Source: Corticimicrobacter sp040137905
GTDB lineage: Bacteria > Pseudomonadota > Gammaproteobacteria > Burkholderiales > Burkholderiaceae_B
DNA length: 32,447 bases
Assembly (NCBI RefSeq): GCF_040137905.1
Contig: NZ_JBEFDG010000007.1
Span: 1-32,447 of the forward strand
Reading direction: 5' to 3'
Shown here: in pieces, positions 7,513 through 14,158 of the stretch
Layout: every line of letters begins with the position of its first letter
Numbering within the stretch: position 1 is the first letter of the stretch
The notes under the pieces: generated by a model
The model's input: the letters and a program-made list of their open reading frames with translations, nothing else
The model's database searches: none
Told to the model about the DNA's origin: nothing
Position numbers and translations under genes: made by a program

Positions 7513-7528
7513 CCGCTAGATGTAGAAA
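7513..7528. promoter_or_regulatory. NrdR-like box 2
   Basis: The core CTAGATGTAG (7516-7525) matches 8 of 10 of CWATATATWG. NrdR, the ATP/dATP-sensing repressor of reductase genes, binds paired boxes separated by about three helical turns; these two are 31 bp apart core to core. Confidence 0.65.
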
Positions 7529-7576
7529 AGTGTCACGCAAAATCAAAAAGACAGCTCGTGACAGTATTGCTGCCGT

Positions 7577-8095
7577 TCATGACTGCTGCTCCAGTGTCAG
7601 CAGCAATGCGGACAGGTGCGCATCAAGGCTGGCCAGTGTGTCGGCGGACAATTCGGCCAGGATGCGTCGCTCGTTTTCGATGTGCAGCACCACGATCTGA
7701 TTGATCAGTGCCAGTCCGACATCGTTCAATTGCACAAGCAGGCTGCGCGCATCCTGTGGATTGGGCAGACGCTCGATGAAGCCGCGCTTTTCCAGTTGCT
7801 TGAGTCGGTGGGTCATGGTCCCCGAGGTCACCATCAATGTGGAAAACAGTTCGGTCGGGCTTAACCGGTATGGTGCGCCGGCGCGTCGCAGCGTGGCAAG
7901 CATGTCGAACTCCCAGAGACTCAGGCCGGCGTGGGCAAAGCTGGCTTCCAGCCGCTGCTCCAACAGCGCTGCACAGCGCTGGAGACGGCCAATCGGTCCC
8001 ATGGGACTGGCGTCCAGGTCGGGGCGTTCCCGCCGCCATTGATCGAGGATGGCATCGACGCTATCGGGTAACCGGGTTGGTGGTGGCTTTGGCAT
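7577..8095 (-). CDS. MarR-family transcriptional regulator
   Basis: 172 aa from the ATG at 8095; an upstream TTG at 8128 would add 11 aa. The winged-helix DNA-binding domain spans about residues 60-125: SLWEFDMLATLRRAG, then YRLSPTELFSTLMVTSGTMT (recognition helix), then LKQLEKRGFIERLPNPQDARS (wing, with the typical D-R pair). MarR dimers repress divergent or own genes and release on binding small phenolic or lipophilic ligands. It is divergent from an EamA exporter, with two similar palindromes in the shared 62-bp gap, so it probably controls that exporter. Ligand unknown. Confidence 0.88.
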   Translation of the reverse strand: MPKPPPTRLPDSVDAILDQWRRERPDLDASPMGPIGRLQRCAALLEQRLEASFAHAGLSLWEFDMLATLRRAGAPYRLSPTELFSTLMVTSGTMTHRLKQLEKRGFIERLPNPQDARSLLVQLNDVGLALINQIVVLHIENERRILAELSADTLASLDAHLSALLLTLEQQS

Positions 8096-8099
8096 TTGT

Positions 8100-8111
8100 C
8101 TTGACTTCAAG
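8100..8111. promoter_or_regulatory. Candidate MarR operator, copy 1
   Basis: CTTGACTTCAAG, an imperfect palindrome (CTTGA / TCAAG arms) directly upstream of the marR-type gene. It shares 10 of 12 bases with a second copy 38 bp away, in the same divergent intergenic gap. Confidence 0.5.
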
Positions 8112-8137
8112 TTAAATAGTGCGCACAATTATTTTAT

Positions 8138-8149
8138 CTTGATTTGAAG
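8138..8149. promoter_or_regulatory. Candidate MarR operator, copy 2
   Basis: CTTGATTTGAAG, the second copy, lying just upstream of the exporter start and overlapping its GAAGG ribosome-binding site (8146-8150). A repressor bound here would block the exporter promoter region. Confidence 0.5.
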
Positions 8150-8157
8150 GTACTTGG

Positions 8158-9030
8158 ATGAATGCGACTTCCTCATGGGGCTATTGGCGTGATGTCATGC
8201 TGACCGCGCTGGCACCCGCGATCTGGGGCTCCACCTACATTGTCACAACACAAGGGCTGCCACCGGATCGCCCATTTACCGCAGCGCTTATCCGCGTACT
8301 GCCTGCCGGGATTCTGCTGCTGATTTTTACACGCTGCTTGCCGGATCGCCGGCAGTGGTGGCGTTTGCTGGTATTGGGGGCATTGAATATCGGCGTATTC
8401 CAGGCACTGCTGTTTGTCGCCGCCTATAGGCTGCCAGGTGGCCTGGCTGCGGTGCTGAGCGCGATACAGCCTTTGTTGGTGATGCTGCTGGCCTGGGCTG
8501 TGGATGGCCGCGTGCCGGCCAGGGTGACATTGTGGTCGGCGGTGGCTGGCGTAGCGGGCATGGCCATTCTGCTGTTGTCTCCGCAGACGGTATTCGAGCC
8601 GGTGGGGATTGCGGCAGCCTTGCTGGGGGCGGCCTGCATGGCTGCCGGAGTCTGGCTGACACGTCGTTGGCAAATGAACATGCCCGTGCTGGCGCTGACA
8701 GGCTGGCAACTGCTGATCGGCGGCGTGATGCTGTTGCCGGTTGCGCTGTGGGTGGATCCGCCCCTGCCCGTACTCACCATGTCGCAATGGGCGGCCTATG
8801 CCTACCTTTGTCTGGCGGGAGCCTTGCTGGCTTATACGCTCTGGTTTCGGGGCGTGGCGCGCTTGCCGACCGTGGCTGTTGCCTCATTGGGGCTGCTGAG
8901 CCCCTTGACGGCAGTCGTGTTGGGGTGGGTCTTGCTGGCGCAATCCATAACGGGTACGGCGCTTGCCGGTCTGGTGGTGGTGCTGGTGAGCGTGTTTGCC
9001 GTGCAGCGGACGACTGCCCGGGCTCGGTAG
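8158..9030 (+). CDS. EamA/DMT-family exporter
   Basis: 290 aa, about ten hydrophobic membrane segments in two homologous halves, as in the drug/metabolite transporter superfamily (two EamA domains). The first half opens with APAIWGSTYIVTTQGLP, a common EamA signature; the second ends with SLGLLSPLTAVVLGWVLLAQS, also typical. These inner-membrane proteins export amino acids, metabolites or drugs, and substrate cannot be read from sequence. ATG at 8158 has GAAGG 7 bases upstream. Divergent from the MarR gene, probably its main target. Confidence 0.88.
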   Translation: MNATSSWGYWRDVMLTALAPAIWGSTYIVTTQGLPPDRPFTAALIRVLPAGILLLIFTRCLPDRRQWWRLLVLGALNIGVFQALLFVAAYRLPGGLAAVLSAIQPLLVMLLAWAVDGRVPARVTLWSAVAGVAGMAILLLSPQTVFEPVGIAAALLGAACMAAGVWLTRRWQMNMPVLALTGWQLLIGGVMLLPVALWVDPPLPVLTMSQWAAYAYLCLAGALLAYTLWFRGVARLPTVAVASLGLLSPLTAVVLGWVLLAQSITGTALAGLVVVLVSVFAVQRTTARAR

Positions 9031-9046
9031 ATCACCTTGGTCGAGC

Positions 9047-9072
9047 GCCTGTCTGCCACATGGCGGGCAGGC
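9047..9072 (+). terminator. Terminator-like hairpin after eamA gene
   Basis: An 11-bp stem GCCTGTCTGCC / GGCGGGCAGGC closes a 4-nt loop (ACAT). Two pairs are G-U wobble in plus-strand RNA only, so the hairpin is best on the exporter's transcript. No U-run follows. It lies in the convergent gap before the DUF934 gene. Confidence 0.45.
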
Positions 9073-9096
9073 CTCGGAAAAAGCACGCTGAAAAAT

Positions 9097-9642
9097 TTAT
9101 TGCCCGCCCTTGAGCGCACTGGCTTCTTCGGGGGCCCGGTAACCGCGCTGGTACGCTTGCGTAAAACTGCCCAGTGCTTCGAGTGCTTCCTGGGGGTCAT
9201 GTTCCGGCTTCACGACAAAACTGTCGAAGCCGCAGCGGGCCTGGTAGAACACCGTGTCGATCATTACGTCACCGCGTGCCCGCAGGTCGCCGCGCCAGCC
9301 ATGCCTGTCGCGCAGCAACTGGGCGATGGAGTAACCCCGACCGTCGGTATAGGCAGGAAAATTCACGGCCAGATAGGCAATGCCCTGCGGATTGATCTGG
9401 CCATCGGCATCGGCCAGTTCGGCAGGATCGTCGTCCGGATGGAACAGGATGCCGACAGGATGGTTGCGTAGACGCAGCGTGTCGCGATGGGCCAGCCAGG
9501 TGGACAGGGGCAGCAGCCAGTCGGGTTCGTCCGGCGGCAGCGCCGCGCCTTCTGCGCTTTCTGGCGTAAAGACATGGGTCGGATCGGGACTGATGCGGCC
9601 GTGCAGGATCAGGTGGGCGATGGAGGCGTCAGTTGTGCTCAT
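9097..9642 (-). CDS. DUF934 protein, sulfite-reduction partner
   Basis: DUF934 proteins are small soluble proteins of unknown biochemistry encoded next to nitrite/sulfite reductase in proteobacteria, and thought to help sulfite reduction. This one (181 aa from ATG 9642) shows the family-like stretch VGILFHPDDDPAELAD, then INPQGIAYLAVNFPAYTDGRGYSIAQLLR and GDVMIDTVFYQARCGFDSF. It directly follows the reductase gene. The start is uncertain. ATG 9708 shares one base with the reductase stop (TGATG) and would be coupled, but its 22 extra residues are Cys/His rich and unlike the family, and the frame would cross a strong hairpin. ATG 9642 fits the family but has no clear ribosome-binding site. Confidence 0.85.
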   Translation of the reverse strand: MSTTDASIAHLILHGRISPDPTHVFTPESAEGAALPPDEPDWLLPLSTWLAHRDTLRLRNHPVGILFHPDDDPAELADADGQINPQGIAYLAVNFPAYTDGRGYSIAQLLRDRHGWRGDLRARGDVMIDTVFYQARCGFDSFVVKPEHDPQEALEALGSFTQAYQRGYRAPEEASALKGGQ

Positions 9643-9675
9643 GGCGCGATGTAAAAAAGGATGTGGGGCGTTGTG

Positions 9676-9700
9676 CCGGCAGCACCTATGGACTGCCGGC
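9676..9700 (-). other. Hairpin between reductase and DUF934 genes
   Basis: Perfect 8-bp inverted repeat GCCGGCAG (9676-9683) / CTGCCGGC (9693-9700), 9-nt loop, starting 8 bp after the reductase stop. A T-run (six T) on the minus strand begins about 20 bases further on, too far for a standard terminator. Possibly an mRNA processing or attenuation element between the two cistrons. Confidence 0.5.
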
Positions 9701-9707
9701 AGGTCCA

Positions 9708-11474
9708 TCAGGCGGTGGCAGGGGCGGTCCTGGCTTCGACCGCAGGTGCTGCAGCCTTGTCGCCATAGACGGCCACCTTGAAGGGTTCCGGTCCCAGCCG
9801 GTCCACGACATCGATGAAGCGCTCTACCTCGCTGTCGCGCAGTGCCAGGTAGGTCTGGATCATCTTTTCGATCACGTCGGGGATTTCGGCTCGCGCGAAG
9901 GAGCGGCCGATGATCTTGCCGATGGCGGCACCATCGGCGCGTGCCGATGCAACGGTATCATCGGTGGGCTGTTGCGTGGCGAGGGCATGGGCCGGTTCAC
10001 TCTGGCGACCGCCGATTGTGACCTGATACCACTCCTCACCGGCCTTGTCCACGCCCAGGATACCGATATGACCGACGTGGTGGTGCCCACAGGCATTGAT
10101 ACAGCCCGAGATGTTGAGATCGAGTTCGCCGATCTCGAACTGGTAGTCGAGGTCGTCGAAACGGTGCTGGATGGCTTCGGCTACGGGAATCGACACGGCA
10201 TTGGCCAGGGCGCAGAAATCACCGCCCGGACAGGCGATGATGTTGGTGATCAGGCCGATGTTGGGGGTCGCCAGCCTGAGCGCTTCCAGCTTTTGCCAGA
10301 GCTCGAACAGTCGGCTGCGACGCACGTCCGCCAGGATCAGGTTCTGCTCGTGGGAGACGCGCAGTTCCCCCAGTGCGTAGTCGTCGGCCAGTTGTGCCAC
10401 GGCATCCATCTGATCGGCCGTGATGTCGCCAGGTGGCGTGCCGGTGGCCTTGAGCGAGATGGTCACGGCGGCGTAACCGGCTTCCCGGTGGGGGTGTACG
10501 TTGGTACGCAGCCAGCGGGCAAAGCGGCTGTGCGTGGCGGCTTCGGCACTGAAGTCGGCTGCCTCATCGGCTGCGGCGGGGTCGTACTCGGGCCAGGTGA
10601 AACGGCCGGCGATCTCATCGAGTTCGGCCTGTGTGACCTGGTTGGGGCCGTCCTTGATGCGCAGCCATTCTTCATGGACCTGTTCGGCGAAGACTTCCGG
10701 GGTCAGTTCCTTGACCAGGATCTTGATGCGGGCCTTGTATTTGTTGTCACGCCGGCCATGCAGGTTGTATACGCGCAGGGCCGCCTGCAGATAGGTGAGC
10801 AGATGCTGCCAGGGCAGGAAGGGGTTGATGAGCTTGCCGACGATGGGGGTGCGCCCCAGGCCACCGCCGATCCAGACCTTGAAGCCGATCTGGCCGTCCT
10901 TTTGCGTGGCCTGCAGGCCGATGTCATTGACGCCCACGGCGGCACGGTCGTGGTCGGCACCGCTGACGGCGATCTTGAACTTGCGCGGCAGGAAGGCGAA
11001 TTCCGGGTGGAAGGTGGACCACTGGCGGATGATCTCGCACCAGACCAGCGGATTGACGTGTTCGTCGGGGGCGATGCCGGCGAAATGGTCGGTGGTGGTG
11101 TTGCGGATGCAGTTGCCGCTGGTCTGGATGGCATGCATCTGTACGGTGGCCAGTTCACCCAGGATCGTGGGGACGTCTTCCAGCTTCGGCCAGTTGAATT
11201 GCATGTTCTGCCGCGTGCTGAAGTGGCCGTAGCCACGATCATAGGTGCGGGCGATGTAGGCCAGCTTGCGCAATTGTTCCGAGCGCAGCATGCCATAGGG
11301 AACGGCGACGCGCAGCATCGGGGCGTGGCGCTGGATGTACAGGCCGTTCTGCAGGCGCAGCACGCGGAAGTCGTCCTCGCTCAGCTCGCCCGCCAGAAAG
11401 CGGCGTGTCTGGCCTGCAAACTGCTGTACACGCTGTTCAATCAGCTGCTGGTCGATGGGGGCGTATTGATACAT
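9708..11474 (-). CDS. cysI: Siroheme nitrite/sulfite reductase (CysI-like)
   Basis: 588 aa, cytoplasmic siroheme/[4Fe-4S] enzyme. In betaproteobacteria this type performs the six-electron reduction of sulfite to sulfide for cysteine synthesis. It has two ferredoxin-like half domains (about 20-90 and 330-400) and two siroheme domains. The cluster-binding cysteines are C415 and C421 (ACPGGDFC) and C458 and C462 (SGCINACGHH). TRQNMQFNW (about residue 88) and the RTPIVG stretch are also family features. ATG 11474 has AGGA nearby. Its DUF934 partner follows. Sulfite rather than nitrite is inferred from that partner and from the absence of nitrate-assimilation genes. Divergent from yggS. Confidence 0.9.
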   Translation of the reverse strand: MYQYAPIDQQLIEQRVQQFAGQTRRFLAGELSEDDFRVLRLQNGLYIQRHAPMLRVAVPYGMLRSEQLRKLAYIARTYDRGYGHFSTRQNMQFNWPKLEDVPTILGELATVQMHAIQTSGNCIRNTTTDHFAGIAPDEHVNPLVWCEIIRQWSTFHPEFAFLPRKFKIAVSGADHDRAAVGVNDIGLQATQKDGQIGFKVWIGGGLGRTPIVGKLINPFLPWQHLLTYLQAALRVYNLHGRRDNKYKARIKILVKELTPEVFAEQVHEEWLRIKDGPNQVTQAELDEIAGRFTWPEYDPAAADEAADFSAEAATHSRFARWLRTNVHPHREAGYAAVTISLKATGTPPGDITADQMDAVAQLADDYALGELRVSHEQNLILADVRRSRLFELWQKLEALRLATPNIGLITNIIACPGGDFCALANAVSIPVAEAIQHRFDDLDYQFEIGELDLNISGCINACGHHHVGHIGILGVDKAGEEWYQVTIGGRQSEPAHALATQQPTDDTVASARADGAAIGKIIGRSFARAEIPDVIEKMIQTYLALRDSEVERFIDVVDRLGPEPFKVAVYGDKAAAPAVEARTAPATA

Positions 11475-11599
11475 GTCCTATCCTGTAGGCGATGGCGTCT
11501 GCCATGGGCAGGCCCGGGGTGCCGGAGTACACTTGTGTGGGGTCGGATATGATGACACGATCCTGGGGCAACCGTTGCTTTCTTAAAACTAATGGTTAT
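11475..11599. promoter_or_regulatory. cysI/yggS divergent promoter region
   Basis: A 125-bp gap whose right end (11578-11612) is an AT-rich island (TTTCTTAAAACTAATGG, TTATATG) in GC-rich surroundings. Sulfur genes of this type are normally activated by the LysR-type regulator CysB, and the AT-rich block is where I would expect its site, but I cannot match a defined consensus. No convincing -35/-10 pair was found. Confidence 0.3.
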
Positions 11600-12346
11600 A
11601 TGAATATTGAAGATTCCATGGCGCAGCGCCTTGATACGATCCGGCGGCGCATCGGGCAGGCTTGCGAGCGCGCCGGTCGCTCGGCAGACGAGGTCACCCT
11701 GCTGCCGGTCAGCAAGACCTTTGGCGAGGCTGCGATCCGCGAGGCCGTGGCGCTGGGACTGACCCGCTTTGGCGAAAACAAGGCCCAGGAAATCCGCCAG
11801 AAAAGCACGCCGCTGGCCGATTGCGGTATCGAGTGGGTCATGATCGGTCATCTGCAGACCAACAAGGCCAAGGATGTGGCCCGGCTGGCAGCCGAGGTGC
11901 AGTCTGTCGATCGGCTGGAACTGGCGCAGGCGCTGGATCGCCGCCTGCAGGCTGAAGGACGGCGCATCCGCGTGCTGGTGCAGCTCAAGACTTCGACCGA
12001 ACCGAGCAAATACGGCCTGGCACCCGAAGAGCTGCCTGGCTTTCTGCGGACGCTGCAGGCTTACGACACACTGGATGTGCAGGGTCTGATGACGCTGGCG
12101 ATCAATTCGGTAGACGAGGCCTCGGTACGTCATTGTTTCCGTGGGCTGCACGAGTGGCGCGAGCGGGCCCGTCAGGAAACCGGCCTGGCCTTGCCGCGTC
12201 TGTCGATGGGCATGAGCGGGGATTTCGAGACGGCGATTGCCGAGGGATCGACCGAGGTCCGGATCGGCACGGCGATTTTCGGCAGCCGGCCTTATGGCGA
12301 TGCCTATTACTGGCCCGAGAACGGACCGGTCAGCGCATCGTCCTGA
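11600..12346 (+). CDS. yggS: YggS-family PLP homeostasis protein
   Basis: 248 aa, single TIM-barrel protein that binds pyridoxal phosphate but has no known enzymatic turnover; loss of the family disturbs vitamin B6 and amino-acid pools. The PLP lysine lies in LLPVSKT (near residue 36). Other family marks are FGENKAQE, WVMIGHLQTNKAKDVA, LSMGMSGDFETAIAEGSTEVRIGTAIFG. ATG 11600 suits the family length; ATG 11618 (MAQRL) is equally plausible and has GAAG at 6-nt spacing. Upstream codons back to 11492 are open but unlike the family. The 3' end overlaps the convergent gene at 12330 by 17 bp. Confidence 0.93.
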   Translation: MNIEDSMAQRLDTIRRRIGQACERAGRSADEVTLLPVSKTFGEAAIREAVALGLTRFGENKAQEIRQKSTPLADCGIEWVMIGHLQTNKAKDVARLAAEVQSVDRLELAQALDRRLQAEGRRIRVLVQLKTSTEPSKYGLAPEELPGFLRTLQAYDTLDVQGLMTLAINSVDEASVRHCFRGLHEWRERARQETGLALPRLSMGMSGDFETAIAEGSTEVRIGTAIFGSRPYGDAYYWPENGPVSASS

Positions 12347-12962
12347 GTTTCAGCAGCGCCTTGGCGATCTCGCTGCGGTGCTTGGCCAGCTTCATCCATC
12401 TGGGCAGTACCGAGAAAAGGGTGTTGTTGCTGTAGTTGGAACCTTGCGTTTCGCGCAGGTCGGCGTTCACGAAAGCGTCCAGTGCATCCAGGTGGCGTCG
12501 GTTGTAGGCCCAGACGGTGCCGTGTCGTGTCGGCGTGGTCAATCGGAGCGGCAGGCCGAAGTGCGGGTCGATGCAGCGGTCTTGTGGCAGTTCCCTGCTC
12601 ATCGCGACACTGACCTCGGTCTGGCGCTTGCATGCCGGACAGGTGGCCGTGAGATGCTCGGGCAGGGAGGCCGGCGGGGAGGCGTAATGCAGACAGGGCA
12701 TGAGCCATTGGTGGCCGCAGAAGCCGCAGGGCCGGCGGCCTTGCAACCTGATCGGTCCCAGCCAGTGGTGGGCTTCGGAGGACAGGGCAAGGCAGCATTG
12801 GGTGCAACTGAAGCGGTTGTGCCAGCTAGGTGTCCGATATCTGTCAAATGACGCCTGCACGATACCGGGGCTTTTGCAGCGTGGGCACAGGACCTGGACT
12901 TCTTCTATGGCAAACGATATCAGCCGGTCGCCGGTGTCGAGAAAACGTTTGGGTGCAGTCAT
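12330..12962 (-). CDS. Unknown protein with two zinc ribbons
   Basis: 210 aa, not recognised. It has four CxxC pairs: C26/C29 (CPRC), C53/C56 (CTQC), C79/C82 (CGFC) and C108/C111 (CPAC), most simply two treble-clef or rubredoxin-like zinc ribbons. The second half has no cysteine pairs and a basic C-terminus (RWMKLAKHRSEIAKALLKLR), which could touch nucleic acid. No signal peptide or membrane segment. The start ATG overlaps the stop of the upstream gene by 4 bp (ATGA), so the two are made together. Its 3' end overlaps yggS on the other strand. Coding is supported by the intact zinc motifs and the coupling. Function unknown. Confidence 0.75.
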   Translation of the reverse strand: MTAPKRFLDTGDRLISFAIEEVQVLCPRCKSPGIVQASFDRYRTPSWHNRFSCTQCCLALSSEAHHWLGPIRLQGRRPCGFCGHQWLMPCLHYASPPASLPEHLTATCPACKRQTEVSVAMSRELPQDRCIDPHFGLPLRLTTPTRHGTVWAYNRRHLDALDAFVNADLRETQGSNYSNNTLFSVLPRWMKLAKHRSEIAKALLKLRTMR

Positions 12963-13426
12963 GTCGTATGCAGCGATGTCTGCCAGAAGGTCAGTGTGTA
13001 GCCGTTGAATGCAAACGGATCGTCCGGGATATGCAGGTCCACTGTGCAGGGGCGGTCCGGATAGGTGCAGGCGAGTTTGGCTGCGGTCATCTGTTGCAGC
13101 GTCTGGCCCAGTGTCTGCAGCTTGTCAGGTGCAATGTCCGGGCAGCCGGCACCGTGCAGGTCGGCGATGTGGATATGGTTCAGCGTGGCTTCGACCTGAT
13201 GGCGGGAAGACTGTCCAAGCCGCTTTTCGTATTCCTGGATCAGATTGGCCGGGGTGCCGGCCCGCAGGATATAGCCCGAGATTTCTTCGAACTCGGGCCA
13301 GAATGCGGCGGCATATCCAATGGCGAGGGAGAAGTTGCCTTCGCAGCCGATCCAGCTTTCCAGGTCGATGCCCTTGCCGCCATTCCAGCGGCCGAGCTCA
13401 CTGCGCATGCTGGGCGGAATCTTCAT
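12959..13426 (-). CDS. Unknown protein, partner of zinc-ribbon gene
   Basis: 155 aa, soluble, acidic, no signal peptide or membrane span. Distinct stretches are LGRWNGGKGIDLESWIGCEG, FWPEFEEISGYIL, VEATLNHIHIADLHG and a C-terminal YTLTFWQTSL. The pattern of aromatic and Gly residues suggests a real conserved single-domain fold, but I cannot name the family. Coupled by ATGA to the zinc-ribbon gene downstream, and about 50 bp after the membrane-anchored unknown upstream. A toxin-immunity, anti-phage or housekeeping role cannot be told apart from sequence alone. Confidence 0.75.
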   Translation of the reverse strand: MKIPPSMRSELGRWNGGKGIDLESWIGCEGNFSLAIGYAAAFWPEFEEISGYILRAGTPANLIQEYEKRLGQSSRHQVEATLNHIHIADLHGAGCPDIAPDKLQTLGQTLQQMTAAKLACTYPDRPCTVDLHIPDDPFAFNGYTLTFWQTSLHTT

Positions 13427-13477
13427 GCCAGGATACGCAGTGTGTGATGCGCCGTTGCCCTTGGGCTATGGCTGCGC

Positions 13478-14149
13478 TCAGAAACGGTTACGGCGCGGGC
13501 ACTCGGCAATCGTGCCCCAGCCATTGTTGGGTTCGCAGTAGTGATTGCGCGCATTCCATGCACAGGTGGGCCGCTCGAAAAAACCGGTCTCGGCGCAGCG
13601 GGCCAGCTCGGCGCGCAGGGCCTGCTGCCAGTTGCCGCCCTGCGTGTCGTTGCCGACCGAGGCTGCCGTGGCCGCAGCAGCCTGCTCGCTGGCGGGCAGT
13701 TCGAGCGGCTGCAGTGCCGGGAGCTGGTTGTTCTGGCCGGGCGGTGGTACCAGCACGAATTGTTGCTGTACGCCGGCGCTGTCCGCTTCCAGATTCATGA
13801 TGCGGGCCAGTTCATCCTTGGTGAGCGGGTCACGCGAGATGAGAATGCTGGCCTCGGTGGGGGCATCGAAGAGTGACTTGAGCGGGGCACTGTCGGCGTC
13901 GGCAGTCCGGATGGTGTCTGCTGTGGGCGGTACGCCCAGTGTGCCGTCTACCCGGGGCTGTGGGGGCTGGGCGGTGTAGGCCTTGCCGTCGGCATCCAGT
14001 ACGGCTTCGTCGGTACCCAGGCCGGACTGGTTGGGGGGGGCTTCGGCAATGGGGGCATTGGCGACAAGCTGGTCGCCAAGCTTCATGCCGCCCCAGGCCG
14101 ACAGGCCCATGAAAATCGCCAGGATCAGGATCAGGATACGCCAGGACAT
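13478..14149 (-). CDS. Membrane-anchored protein of unknown function
   Basis: 223 aa. An N-terminal hydrophobic segment (residues 4-22, ILILILAIFMGLSAWGGM) is probably an uncleaved inner-membrane anchor with the rest in the periplasm. A long low-complexity Ala/Pro/Asp-rich middle follows. The compact C-terminal 50 residues have four cysteines (RCAETG, PTCAWN, HYCEPN, AECPRR), likely two disulfides in the periplasm. The gene starts 9 bp after prfC and is probably co-transcribed with it. Function unknown. Confidence 0.8.
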   Translation of the reverse strand: MSWRILILILAIFMGLSAWGGMKLGDQLVANAPIAEAPPNQSGLGTDEAVLDADGKAYTAQPPQPRVDGTLGVPPTADTIRTADADSAPLKSLFDAPTEASILISRDPLTKDELARIMNLEADSAGVQQQFVLVPPPGQNNQLPALQPLELPASEQAAAATAASVGNDTQGGNWQQALRAELARCAETGFFERPTCAWNARNHYCEPNNGWGTIAECPRRNRF

Positions 14150-14158
14150 GGAGAGTGC

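Noticed and set aside
9633..11552. 639-aa plus-strand open frame
   Set aside because: It lies antisense to the sulfite reductase and DUF934 genes, whose protein families are clear; high GC keeps the opposite frame open.
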